DNA from: Agrocybe praecox | Lineage: Eukaryota > Basidiomycota > Agaricomycetes > Agaricales > Agrocybaceae | NCBI GenBank assembly: GCA_964017145.1 | Contig: OZ024840.1 | Coordinates: 4,402,001-4,466,000, forward strand | Length of the DNA stretch: 64,000 nt | Direction: 5' to 3' | In this document: positions 24,715 through 37,445 of the stretch, one piece after another | Layout: every line of letters begins with the position of its first letter | Position numbering within the stretch: the stretch's first letter is position 1 | Notes under the pieces: model-generated | What the model saw: the letters and a program-made list of their open reading frames with translations, nothing else | Told to the model about the DNA's origin: nothing | Database searches by the model: none | Made by a program: the position numbers and the translations under genes

Positions 24715-25044
24715 TTATCTTATGATAATGTGACAGTAGTGGGTTCGCATAATGCCATTAATTGCATGATCTTGGATAACTAACATGACCTTCATGAGAA
24801 TACCCATTGCAGCTCCTTGTTTTGTCCTTGTCCATCCATTTGACTCTGACCATACAACTTTTGTAAAACGATCTGTGATTTCACCGCCTCTTGGAGGACA
24901 ATGACCCATCCCAGGATGGTGGTACTCATGCAAGAACCCCAGAGCAATGTATGTTTTGGGCCCCATCAGCCATTCGATCAAGTCCCGAGTATTCGAAATC
25001 TGGAATATGTTTAGCTTATGGTTCCATCCACGTGTATACATCAT
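24715..25044 (-). pseudogene. Fragment of an unrecognised protein, also present as a broken copy at 23.45 kb
   Basis: The minus-strand frame contains DLIEWLMGPKTYIALGFLHE and YHHPGMGHC. A related stretch in the opposite orientation lies at 23446-23530 (+), reading DLMEWLIGPKTYIALGV, then a stop, then YEYDHPGM. Two copies with the same protein-level pattern suggest a former coding exon. Family not recognised. Confidence 0.35.
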
Positions 25045-25136
25045 GTATCTTTGTAAGCATTAACTATCACAGCTGCGACGATTTGCCCTGCCCAAATCTG
25101 CTTTCATTCTGGAGCAATGCGAACTTACTAGGGATA

Positions 25137-25335
25137 TGCATAGTTCAAACTGGGGCTCGAACTGAGGAGCGCATTCGTCGTAGGCCTCGGACTCCCAAAT
25201 CCAAATCCAAGTCCAGATCCACCATTGGTTGCCGTCGATGCTGTGATAGGCTTCTCGCTCCCAGTCGCAGAAGACGAGGAGGAATCACTTTCTTCACTAG
25301 AACGGATACGGACAAGCGGATGCACCAGCCCTGAG
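25137..25335 (-). pseudogene. 200-bp fragment of the CBM21 PP1-regulator gene
   Basis: Reads SGLVHPLVRIRSSEESDSSS, SATGSEKPITASTATNGGSG and SPRPTTNALLSSSPSLN on the minus strand. This is clearly derived from the C-terminal Ser-rich part of the gene at 46997-51382 (about 50985-51180). Both ends stop abruptly in unrelated sequence. Confidence 0.85.
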
Positions 25336-26948
25336 GCCTGAATATTGAATTCCCACAATTGCGCTCAATTCAGCCGAATCTACTGTCGGAAGCAGTTCAA
25401 AACAAAGCTTCGCTGAGAAAATGTTACGCCACCTCAGAGGTATCATCCAAGCTCAAGCGCTCAATGCCGTTCCCGCTAAGGATTGAGACCAAGCGTAGGA
25501 ATCAAAAAATCCACTAATACCTGCATTTAGCCAATCCTGATTGGCGCTCAGATACAGGCCTGATGACGATATGAACGACTCACCATACTCTGTGCGACGA
25601 TAGTGCGCGTCACATACTGGTGAACTCGTTGAACAGAATCCTATGGGGCGTAAAGCTTATTAGTAGAGAAAAGGGAAGAAAGGAGGATGGGGATCTATGA
25701 GACGACTGGCCCACCTTTTATACCTTTTTTCCAAGCATCTGTTTTTTTATTCTCCGCGCGTGGCTGACGTTTGTGATTTCCAAAAAAAGGATCAAGTACT
25801 TCCAGATTTGTAGATGCACTTAGACCTATGACGTTTTATGCTCCAACTTGGAGTGATAGCATGTTAGCGCCGCGGATGGTAATCCCGACGCGCTCAAGCT
25901 GTCAGCATATTCTGAGCAGATATGAGGTAACGTTCATCATTGGCTTAGAAGGAGTGGACCAAAAACATAGGACTTCATGCTGCGTACTATCATCAGCTCT
26001 CAGCTTGGTGGTGCTGATGAGGTCTTGACTCTTGCACTTGAGCTTGAGGTCTTGTCCTCGATTTCAACGTATACAACGATCAAGTTGAAGGCGAGGCCCG
26101 TACAATCAATAGCGCCGTACAACTCATTTATCGCGATTCGCAATGAGGCCTGGTATACCTGTGGCATGAACGAAAACCCACTGTGATCATCATGGGCCGT
26201 GCGTGCAGGACTAAGGAATCCAGGCAACATACCTTGATCTCGGCCGCCCACCGCCCACCACTATGTTGGCAAGTAAGCACCAAATCCCGGCAGCCACAAA
26301 ACCGCGCAGAATACAAAGGACATCGGTTGCCTTCGAACGACACATTTGATAGATTCTACCTCGACCTGCTATCTTGCATCCGTCTTCGGTTAACCTCACT
26401 TTTTCCATCGTTGTCGTCGCTTATCGACTTTACCGCCATCCATATCCCTATCGCGGCTTCCCTTTCCCTGTTCTGCTATCCCTCATCGACGTGACTGCTG
26501 CCTATTCTTGCCTAGGCGTTTACGTCCCGTCAACATCACTATCATCACAAAGAGCACCAACACGAGCCGTCTACTTTTCCTCGCTCTCTGCTCTCAGAGT
26601 TATGCGCATCCCTTCCATCTCATTTGATTTGCTTTGTATGGCATCCCGTCCTACGTCTTCGACTTCCTATCTTCTCTTCAGACCTCCCACTCGCTCCGTC
26701 TCTTGATTTCTCTCTCTCTCTTTTATTTTATTTTACGCATCTCTTTCCCTCTCCCACATTTACCCTTTCTGAACGCTGTTCCCCTCAGACTTATGCTGAT
26801 ATACTTGCTTTTTTATTACATTACTTCGCACCAACTTGTTGGCTCTTCCGCCTAAGTAGCTCGGTATTATCACGCACGACAAGCGCTTTGGTACTGCATC
26901 ATAGTTATAATCGCAATTGTTCTGTCGTGCGCCCCTCTTCTCTTCTCT
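25336..26948. other. Spacer without supported genes
   Basis: Short open frames on both strands only. From about 26450 onward the plus strand becomes pyrimidine-rich and leads into the TTCTCC repeat. Confidence 0.35.
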
Positions 26949-27270
<322 letters not shown>

Positions 27271-27697
27271 TTCCTCCTCCCCTCCCGTTCATTCTTCACC
27301 TTCAAATATCCATTTTTACTTGACACTCGCGCTCATTATCTATGTATCGCAGTACGACGCTCCTAATTCAACTTTGCCTTAATTTACGACTTGACCTTGT
27401 CGTCATTCCTTCCCCGTTCTCCTTTATACCACCCTTCCTCCTGCCATTGTTTGACAATTATTCGAAACAATATTCAACCTCGCATTGTACCATATTTCTT
27501 TCTTTCCTTCGAGTGGATAATATTAGATCTTGTATATTTTACGACTAAATACAAATCTTATATCATGAGAGCCAAATCTGGTCAGAGTCGAAGCGCAGCG
27601 TCCGGCGCCAACTAGTTGGAAATTTTGATTGCTGCCAAATTGCTGCACTTTGATGTCTAAATATGTTAGCTGGGTGTGCTTACTTCCGAGGATTTTA

Positions 27698-30187
27698 TCA
27701 TACGTACATGGGTCTATGCGGATAATCATATCCGTTGCCCTGCTGCGATCGAACTCGGTTCAGGTAATTCTTCATCTCTTGGCGTACGAGAGCTCCGCGC
27801 CTGGGAAAGCCGCTTCTAAGTAGTCCGTCAGGTTTCCGCGTTTCCTCTTCACATTGTTGAACGAGTCCTTTAGAAAACCCAGCTCGAGGAAGGAGGAAGA
27901 CTATATAGCCGAGAAACAGAAAATACATTCCGTCCCCAGAGTATATGGTGTGGTTTAATGTCCATTGACCATTGTCCAAGGTCAGTGCGTCCAACAAACT
28001 ATCTTCCAAATTGTGCGTGTACGAAAAAAATGGACACTGCTTTACACAATGTAAGGCTGCCCTTGCGTAGGCAGAAGGACCTATAGCGTAGCTGCCTGAT
28101 TGGTCTGGGTGCTGTAGAAAGTGCCGAAGATGCTGCAAATGTTGAGCCTTTCCTTCTTCGAGCGCCAAGGATTCCCTAAGATGAAGCGTATCATAATGTG
28201 TACTGAACTTGACGGGATAATGGTCGATGTGACCGGGAACAATTGGTACAAACACGTCACTCCCCAGGTGATATGCGACGCATAAGAGCAGGATCCCCTC
28301 GTCCTCGTAATAGTGCGGCAGCTGAGACAAAAATAGCTGTTCGATATATTCTTGATGCTTTTTCTCTATTACAGCCCAGCGCTCATCCAAAGGGGCCTAC
28401 GTGGAAATTTGAGAATATTAACATCAAATGAAGATTTTTCCTTACCATGCGTGCACAGAATGGAAGCCAGAACCAAAATACAAATCGTCGGAGGTCTATA
28501 CGAGAATTGTACTGTCCGTTCTTGTGGTTTTCTATTTCCTTCAATATAGGGTCGAGAAATAAAAACTTGTTGGCAATACTGATTAGCGAAGTTGAGCTCT
28601 GGCATAACGGAAATTTGCTTGTAATGAAGTCCTCAAAGATTTCAATATCATGGTTCATGGGATCTAGGAGAATTTAGTTTGAGATGTTCAACAATTTCTG
28701 GGAACACTCTTACCTTTGATCAGGTACTGAATTATATTTGCAATATGATCTGATCTGTATTGATCAATGTCAAGGAAATGGTCTCCGGACCTCACCGGGT
28801 CGAGAAGGAAGTCATGAAGTGAAGTGTGTAGGATTTCCACATCCTCCACGTCCCTGTCCAAACACCCAGAGAAGACCTTCTCGATATGGATAATGGCGCC
28901 TAGATCACAGACCAAAATCTCGAGCTCCCCCGGTTCCAATGACATAAATGCAGATATGTCAAATTCATAGCGTCCAAATGTGATTAAGCGATGTGAGTAG
29001 ATACTGAGCATATATAGCACACGCTCTGTGTCTGCGGCGGAGTTGAGGATCATTGTATATAGCGCATCCAGCTGCGCAAAGGGTAGGTCACCTTTCGCCG
29101 GTCGTAGATTATTCACCACATCGAGACGGTGATCGGGTCGATGTCTTGTGGATTGGCAATAACGAAATACCGTTGCTGCATAAATGAATTGTCCAGACGA
29201 CTTTCTGACGATATCTTCCAGAATGCTGTTGGATGGCCAAGAAGCAGGGATTAGAGATCTAAATGGGTGGCTGGTCTTGATTTCCTCAAAACCGTCTCTG
29301 AGAAATGTGCGAATGTCGTCGTCAGGATGGAATGTGTCGTCAAGGTAAAGTCGTGAAAAGATCCCGTCCATTTCGTTCGACCTAAATTCGAGGTTGATTG
29401 CATGTTCAGGACGACTGGCTATGAGGAAGAGAATGGGTAGGCCAAATTTTCGAATTGGGTTTGCTATCATTCTAAGAATCCTGGCCTGCATGACCCCGTA
29501 ACCACATTCGTCGAGACCGTCTATGACGATGACCCGCCAGAAGCCCCAAAGCGATGAAACTCGTGAATAGCAGACATTGTAAAGCGGGTTGATCACCAGC
29601 TGTGTGAACTGATGTTCCAATCCCTTCGTGAAAATGAAGGGGTCCGCATCAATCACGGAGAGTATTTCGCTTTGGATCGCAGGGATTGCTTGATAGATCT
29701 GGTACGCAATCGTTGCAACGAACGCGCCTGCGTGGTTCCTCGTTGAATCGGACCTCCAAAAAATAAAAGTCGCAAGTACTAGCTCATTGAGAAGACACAT
29801 CTCGATGAACGATTGTGTAATGGCAGATTTTCCTGCTCCTGCAGCGCCGGTCAGCCACATAATGTGTTTATCCCATGTTTCCCTGTCGCAAAGTTGAGCC
29901 CAGTTCATGATTCTCTTCAACACAGCAACTCGGGTGTTTGGGTGGCATTTAGGGCGGTCAAACTGGGCCCCAGAGTCGTGAAACGCGTTAGGTGCCGTAG
30001 CCTCTCTCAGGATGTCGAATGACGCTACGGATATTTAGATCTCCGTGGTACTATGTAGCTTGAATCTTCATTGCTCACATTTTCGTCCGTCACTTTTTAC
30101 ATTGTACTGGTTATATGTACCGCCGAAGAAATTGTTGTTACCAGCTATAAAGGGAGTATTGTTGATAACACGCCGATTGTCGCCCAT
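27698..30187 (-). CDS. NACHT-domain NLR-like protein (STAND NTPase)
   Basis: Exons 30187-30079, 30024-28714, 28663-28446, 28396-27698; 778 aa in whole codons. The N-terminus has NNTPFIAGNNNFFGGTYNQY, a Gly/Asn motif usual in mushroom NLRs, then a conserved lead-in (ATAPNAFHDSGAQFD, KCHPNTRVAVLKRIM). The NACHT core has Walker A GAAGAGKS (about residues 96-103) and Walker B VIVIDGLDEC (about 201-210). LIASRPEHAI fits sensor 1 and ILHTSLHDFLLD is the winged-helix-end motif. No WD40, ankyrin or TPR repeats follow; the last 300 residues are an unassigned helical region. Fungal NLRs are implicated in heterokaryon incompatibility and response to other organisms; for this gene that is inference. The start ATG at 30187 is the first one adjacent to the conserved motif. 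Confidence 0.88.
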
Positions 30188-31639
30188 CCCTACTGCGAAG
30201 TCGATATTCGAGAGAAAGCAACAAATCAGATCACAGATGCTAGCTGATGAGGGAAAGCAAGGAAAGTGGCGCAGCAACGGCCATGCAAACCTTCGAAACC
30301 CTAGATATACGTACAAGCCATGCATTGGCTATGCAGCGTGTAGTTATGTCTTCACTGCCAACGCGTCTCAAAGCTGTTCGTCGACACAGCCTTTTTATAA
30401 GGCGCTGTGCTGTATATTTGGGTACCCATAACATATGGAGTCTCTGCGCTGCCATTTAATAGCGGAGGAGTACAGCCAGAGCATGCGTACCACGGCCATG
30501 AATAAAAGAGAATGCGTTCCCAGAAGAGACCATCTTGTAAACGCAGGTCAGGCTTCAGGGCTGACTTTGAAATGGAGCTCTGACCGAGATCCCAGCCTGT
30601 GACAATGCCACCAACGCATCCCTGACTCTCGCGAGCTCTTGAAGTTCCTGACTTCCGGTTCATGTATATGAGTCTTTCTTGGTCTTCATTAAATTTTCAA
30701 GCGCGATGTATGTGATCTCCTACATGAAGAACCCGGCGCAATGTTCGATAGGGAATGTTTCGAATGCAATACCATAACTCTTTTTCTTCCCCCCTTTCAT
30801 CCGAGACCCCAATAGTGCGAGGTATTATGCGTCAGCGCTTTGGATCTCTTCTGCCAACGGCAACCCCCTCTTGTTGGCCTGGCACTTCACTAGTCAACTC
30901 GTCTTCAAAGTTTTGTGGTATCATTGCCCTCGCACCCCGGCGACGGACACAACTTACCTGCCCTCCCTGATAGATCCACTCGTCTCGTTCTCCACTATCT
31001 GGACCGCGTTTGAACGCTCAGCGTCAACGTTTTAGCGCTTCTTGCGTGTGACTCGTAGGAAAAAAGGGAGGAGCAAGAAAAGAAAAGAGGTAAATGGACC
31101 GGAATCCTTTGATTCGACCAAGTACCAGTCAAACCGCTGTAAGCAGTTCAAAATTAGGTCCTAAGATTCTGGCGCGACTAAGAGGAGTGTGGGAGGAAAG
31201 CGAAAAAAGACAGAAGAAAAGAGAAGAAAGGTGACAGGAGAGAGGGAAGCCAAGAAGACACAGAGAGAAAGAATCAAAATCCCACAATCATGTTCGAGTC
31301 AACAGCTCAAACAAAAATTCAGGATTTGAGCGCGACTGGAGAGAAGATCACACTCGATTCACCCGAGTCCAACACCCAAGATTCTTGCGTGATCAAGCCC
31401 GAACGTTGGTAGGGATCTACATATGAAGCATCTTGATTAGCGCTCAAATTTCAAATACAAACTGATGACAATAGCCTTGTTCAACCAAGTTTCCTCAAGA
31501 TGAGTGCGCAAACATAGCTGCATTCAACCAGTATATGCGTAAGTAAAGAGGTGAACAACCTCCGATGGGACATACCAGCAGGAGAGCGAGCGTTGGCATA
31601 GTAGAATTGCCCATCAAAGGGCGGAAAACGCCAAGAGGA
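30188..31639. other. Spacer upstream of the NLR gene
   Basis: The NLR promoter must lie at its left end. 31050-31270 is purine-rich (AAAAGAGG/GAAGAAAG runs). No convincing gene. Confidence 0.35.
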
Positions 31640-31735
31640 ACCAGGTTTTAGTCAAGTTTATCTAGAAAACATATCTGAGCAGAGAGGGATAGAGCTTCAT
31701 TGAAAGGGTCGGTGCTTTATAAGCGACAAACATTT
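31640..31735 (+). repeat. Copy of the 3' flank of the inverted-duplication F-box genes
   Basis: GATAGAGCTTCATTGAAA, then TCGGTGCTTTATAA, matches 39190-39225 (+) and 56068-56105 (-), the regions just downstream of the two F-box copies. It abuts the copied 3' end of the CBM21 gene at about 31735, so two unlinked pieces are joined here. Confidence 0.75.
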
Positions 31736-33992
31736 CATGAATAAAAAAGGATAAGAAAAGAAACGGACTTCGTCTTGCCCCTCCTCTTCAAACCAAAACA
31801 TAAAATATATCAAATAATAACACCAAAATCTCTTTCCTTCTCTCCTTCCGGAGTACCTCCTGCCTTCCTCGCACCACCAACACTCGGCCCAGGAGCCTGT
31901 GCGAGGCACCACTGACGGACAAAGGCTTGATATAAGGCATCGTTGGTATTGGAGCCCGTCTGGCCTTGTACGCTAGGAGTAGGAGTTGTACTGAAACTTG
32001 AGTTTAAACTGGGGCTCGAATTCGGAAGCGCATTCGTCGTAGGCCTCGGACTCCCAAATCCAAATCCAAGTCCAGAGCCACCATTCGCCGCCGTCGATGG
32101 TGCGATAGGCTTCTCACTCCCAGTCGCAGAAGACGAGGAGTCACTTTCTTCACCAGAACGGAGACGGACGAGCGGATGATGTACTAGCCCCGATTCCTTC
32201 CTCTGCCTACGCGCCTACACTGGAGCCTGAGGATGAGGCACCGGCCTGGGTAATGAGAAACTCGGCGTCCCAAACGCAGCTGCTATGTCTGACGAAGAGG
32301 GTATTTTCTGGTGTGTTTGTGGTTCCGTAGGTAAGACACCTGCCGACGAGGCGTCCGAATTGTCTTTCGCCTCCTTTGCAATGCCATTGCTAGCACCAGA
32401 AGCCCCGAGTGAAGACATCGAAGGAGACATCGAATAAGGCGGACTCGTTCCAAGGGCTAACATATTCGAGGGGCTCATGCCCATTGAACCCATGGCCAAG
32501 GAAGTAGTGGTACTGAATCCTTCCAGCGTGCTCATCGGTATGGGCGTCGTCATTGGTACAGAGCCAGGAGGAGAAATCCGCCCCTCGACGTTGTTATCCT
32601 TAGCCGTCGTCAGCTCAGAGTCAGATCCTGGCGCGAAATCTCGCAGAGTTTGAAGCACCAGATCAAGGCGCAGCATAGTTCCGCAAAATGAGCTTCCTCG
32701 GCCTCTTATTTATGTTCCTTTCGTCGTTGGTGTTCTGCGGCTGCTGCATTGGTGTCGCACGATAGGGAAGGGAGTGGGACCGACTGGGATATTTGAGATG
32801 GGGCGGAATGTGCGTAGTATGTTGCTGTTGGAAAAGAAAGATAAAAATAAGTAAAATACCATAAGGAAAACACGACGACATACAAGGTGCGCTGATCCTC
32901 CTATACATCTATTAATCCTCCATGTTGATAAAGAACCTGAACCTGTCCCATGCCGGCGCAGCTGTCTGAGGATTGGACAAAGAACCCACATCCGCAAAGT
33001 CCGCGATGTCGTATGGCGAATACATGTTTCCATCTGCGCTTGGTGGTCTCAAGAACGACGCGGATAGTTCATTCAGACTCTTCCCGTGCGCAGCGAGCGC
33101 GTCGTTCGTCGTGCACCAGTCATCGAAGGTGAAGCAGACAACCACGGTTTTGGCGTAAGTGACGTTTCGTACGAGGGTGCCGGTGAGTGTCAGTGGGCGT
33201 GAGGGCTTTCTTGATCGAGTGGATGAACCAGAGGAGGATCATGGAAGGGCATATTAGTCTTCTGGGTTTCTTTGGGGAGAAAACGAGACGGCAAGGCAGA
33301 AAGATGCCAATATTGATGGCAAGTAATGATGGCAACTTTGCCAACAACGACGACGACGACGAAAATTAATTTGACCAAACACTGCACCCGTCGACAGCAC
33401 CGAAGGAAAATAATCTCCCCCCCCTCTACGTCCTCTTTCACGATCACGCCAAGGTCTTCATCGTAAACGTCAACTTCACGCACTTCAACTTCAAGCACCC
33501 CAAAAAGAAAAACACAAAACTCACCAAGATATTCCTAGTCCAGAAGACTCCAGATCCTCCTCTCGTGGACGTTTATACTCTTCCTCGTCTTTGGATGAAT
33601 GAGACGAAGGCGGAGAGTTGAACGAGCGAGAAGATGCCCCGCCGCCGCCCAGGTGGAACTTTCGCGATGGTGAAACTGTCGTCGTGGGTGCAGACCCAGA
33701 GCTGCTGGTAGTCCCATGCACGCGCCTAGGCAACGATCCCATCGACCCAGCCGCGTTGTTTGAGTTATAGGCAAACGACAAAGCAACACCGGGACCGGTA
33801 ACAGCCGTACTGCTCAACGCAGTGATATGCATATGCGAATACGACCGACGGTGGCTTGGCCTACCTTGCGGAGCGCTCAGCGGGTGTCGTTTTATCGCCA
33901 TTTTGTGTCCCATCTAGCGAAATTGTGATTGACAGGCGAGAGTGGGGAAAGGAGAATTCGCATGTTGATGTGGATGTGGATGAGAAAGGGGA
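31736..33992 (-). pseudogene. Rearranged, internally deleted copy of the CBM21 PP1-regulator gene
   Basis: Homologous to about 47035-51462 of the intact gene, inverted. It keeps both introns, so it arose from DNA, not from mRNA. Two internal deletions are clear. Most of exon 1, from the KRPREEDLE codons to just before the GTGAGT donor, is missing. In exon 2 the copy jumps from INMED plus a stop straight to MYRRISAPC, losing the core of the carbohydrate-binding domain (equivalent to about 49785-50155). Frames are shifted at several other places. The 5' leader and the start codon are not included. It cannot make the parent protein. Confidence 0.9.
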
Positions 33993-36864
33993 ATTTGTAT
34001 TCGATAATTAGGCTTTAAAATCGAGAAAGTGACGACAACAAAGAGCGATCTTCCTCTGCATCGTGCTGGACCTCAATTTTACTTGCTGCATCCTTGTTTT
34101 TTGCCATGGGAATCACAATGTTCAAATACACAAGCGATGCTCCTGCCCATCTACGCAAAACTCCTCAAACGCTTGTGCTCAATCATATATCATTTTATCA
34201 CTACAGAGAGGAACTCCCTCCCAGCTACGCCGATTGGATTATCCGTCTGTCCATTACCGTCTGGGATCCAGTAACAATTACATCGTCAAGGAAGCCGTAG
34301 AAACAGTGCAACGCGAAAGTATACGACACTCAACTTGAATCACCCCAATCTACACTGACAAATAAAGCATCCTCTATTCGATGCGCCATTCCCTTAGAAC
34401 AACCACGTTTAATCTTCCGTCGGATCTCACGTGCAGATGGAATATCTGGTAATGTCCAAGTGGACAATGAAGCAAAATTAGGCGCCCGTACAGGGTCCTT
34501 ACCAAACGACCAGCTGTTACCCATACTCATGCGTGGGAGGCTACCGCTGTCATAGAGGTGACTCTTATGACTCAGTTGATCGAAGAATAGCGGGATCGAA
34601 GGTCTAATCACTTCTCTTACTAGACCGCAAGGAGGTCTATTGACGCAAATCAGGACTCAGTACTCAACACTGGGTCGGCAGTCAAAAGATCTTGGGTTTA
34701 TCCTCTCAGGCAAACTTAGGCTAAATTTTTACTACTCAAATACATCAGCAACACAGGCAGATTAAAGGGCGCTTTCGGTGATGTTTCCCCCTCTTCTAAG
34801 GAACAATAAAGATTAATTCTTACTCTCTAACAAACAAAGCACGCTGTGGCAGTGCAACCTGCCCCAAGCTGATTAGATTAGATCGTGTACAGACTCTGTG
34901 ACCGACGCGTACATAGCCTAACAGAATCATCCGTTGACCACTACTGCCATCGTGCAAGGCTGCTCGAGGCGCTTCTGAGCCCAGCTACGCCATACAGCTG
35001 CATACTGGACTGCTCCAACGCCTGCTAACCCCAGTCCTCCGCTAAAGAGAATCAGGGCATGGGTACGGATGACCTATATACTCGGTATGAAATACATAGC
35101 ATCTGACTTTCCATTCTATCATAATATACACAGGGTCGGCCTAAAGAAACACCGTTCCCGTTCATTTAGACACTTTCGGTCTTGATTATCACCAAAACAA
35201 CAACAACACCCATAAAACCGATGGTCATGACTAGCAATGCAGTCGCTATTATGATTGGCGGTGAGACGAGATCTGATGATATCCGTGAAACCACCGTTCG
35301 TGTATTAGCGCTTGTGTAACTTTGAAAACCCAGTCGCAACTCACGCTTAGGAGTCCTCTTCTTGCTCTTCTTCAATCCATGACTTGACGATTCGATGTAG
35401 CATGCTAGAAATGCATGTCAGAGAGCTCAGTGCTTGGACATATATCCAGTGGCTAGTATGCCTCGGTCCGCGTTACTCATAGCGTACCTGGAACATTCGC
35501 AGTTACGCCCGGCGCTTTCCAAGGTAACTGGTGAACGACAGTGCTACAAAAAGGTCATTCAGGGGTTCTGTCTTCATCACTCGAGTACAGTGCGCACATA
35601 CCTTGTGGTGTTGCATGAGTGAGAGTACGAGGCATGAGTAGAATGATCCCGTACGTAAACGTCCCTTTGGAAGGTCAATATGAGATTAAACTGCATTGGA
35701 TACTGATTGAGAGGGTGGGATGATGGTGCCCTAGCATGCGTAGTATGCATCATAGAAATGAAAGCGTGAGCGAGGTGGAAGGTTTGCGATGTTACTAGCT
35801 TAGTGTAGGGAACTAGCCTGTGAACGGCTTGGAAATAAGGCGGTACAGAAGAAAGGCATTAGAATTGGGGTTTTCACTTATATATCTTCACCCAGTTACT
35901 GACAAGCGGACACAAGTGTGGATAGCGTAGGGAATCACTTTGATATACTAAGCTAAACTTAGTAGAGGCTATTCCAGCTAGACGTTCTGTATTTGTGGCA
36001 TACACGCAAAGTTTTGCGCTCATATAACTGAACGTTCAGCGTTCAGTACTTATGTTTCTACTGGCTGTCGATATATGGAAGGCCACCAGACGTTCCAATA
36101 CATACTCCCCTAGTGGAAAATATTGCATACATTCGAGACATATAGGTATATGCCATTGGTTTTGTCAGAGATAAAAATGTAATCTGATCAGTAAGTCACT
36201 CCCATAATCAAATCCTTGTACCATTGATCAGTAAAAGGATACCCGGTGTATCAGAGAATACAGCTCAAAATATCGACTGCGACATCGTGGTACATTCACA
36301 GCCCCCATGGACGGCATATTTATAATTTTTGTCCTGTTCCAACTTCCGAATCTCGTCTTTCTCTCCCCTTATTTGCAACCCCTGCATGTACATGTATAGC
36401 TCTCATAAATCACATATACATAATATACGACGAAAGCAACAGGCACTAGAGCCGATATACTTGAAAATCAAAGCCAAAGATAAAAATGAAAGATGGTAAG
36501 AACTCGTCATCAACTTTAACCTTCTAAAATCAGAAACTACGGAGAAACGAAGTGGCAATCTAATGTACAAGCGGCTTCTTCGCCGACAAATCAATGATTG
36601 CTTACTTATGGGCTCAGTTGGTCAGCTTCGCTGATGGCGGATGTTCCTAAAACGATACTCATATGTATTCGGATTACTTATAAAAGGGTATTGACAAAGT
36701 CATCGCACTCACCTTTGAAGTCTTAAAAGCTGGTTATGTGGCACATATATAACCTAAAATTATATGGGTGAAGCTATGTCTTTTGCCACAATGTACTATA
36801 TAATTAACCATTGCAGGCTGTGATCGCTATCTGGCATACAGTGATTATAAATAGCCCGAAGTGT
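33993..36864. other. Gene-poor spacer with two short candidate coding remnants
   Basis: The minus strand holds a frame at 34330-34611 ending IEDALFVSVDWGDSS and one at 35166-35375 that ends in a hydrophobic tail (PPIIIATALLVMTIGFMGVV), resembling the C-terminal anchors at 21.3 and 23.2 kb. Neither could be joined to further exons. The rest is AT-rich without recognised features. Confidence 0.35.
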
Positions 36865-36940
36865 TCGAGTGATGCCATCACTACGATCATGGCCATCACG
36901 GCCATCACACGCATATGGGCACAAGTTTTCTGTTTCCTTT

Positions 36941-37152
36941 CACGGCGGGCGCCGACACCTGTATATCGGAAATACAGCCTAATATATACTGGTCGCGTGT
37001 ATATATTGACCTGTATTTCCAAGATACAGGTGTCGGACATACTATAAATGGGAAGCCCGAAGCCTGTATCTTCGACATACAGGTTAATAAATACACGCGA
37101 CCTATATTTATTGACCTGTTTCTCGGAGTAACAGGTATCGGCGCCAGCCGTG
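36941..37152. mobile_element. About 212-bp hairpin-forming element inserted into a duplicated promoter
   Basis: The ends are inverted repeats: left CACGGCGGGCGCCGACACCT, right (reversed) CACGGCTGGCGCCGATACCT. Inside are further nested inverted copies of ACCTGTAT/ATACAGGT spaced by TATATATTGACC-like sequence. The related promoter repeat at 22235-22470 lacks this block: the flanks CGGCCATCAC and TGTCGTATGTCATA sit next to each other there. No coding sequence. Confidence 0.65.
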
Positions 37153-37445
37153 TTTATGTTGCATGTCGTATGTCATACAATAAGTGATACAAACCGCATT
37201 ATCCAATTATTCTGACTTATGTATACTTAATATGCTCGTTGTCATTGGATAGAAAGCGGCGGGGAGACAATTTTTGTGACTCCGACCTCACCTTTCATTC
37301 TCCGACAAAGCTCTCGCTTACAAGTTACCTCTACCGCCTCGTATTTCTATCTCGCCTAATTATTTCACACGGGCCACGCGGCTGATTCGCGTAAACAAAG
37401 AAAACACCAGTTGACAATTGTCAAACTTCCTTCATTACCACCACT

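Noticed and set aside
34029..34611. Candidate gene on either strand
   Set aside because: The minus-strand frame looks somewhat protein-like but has no start context or further exons; mentioned only within the spacer.
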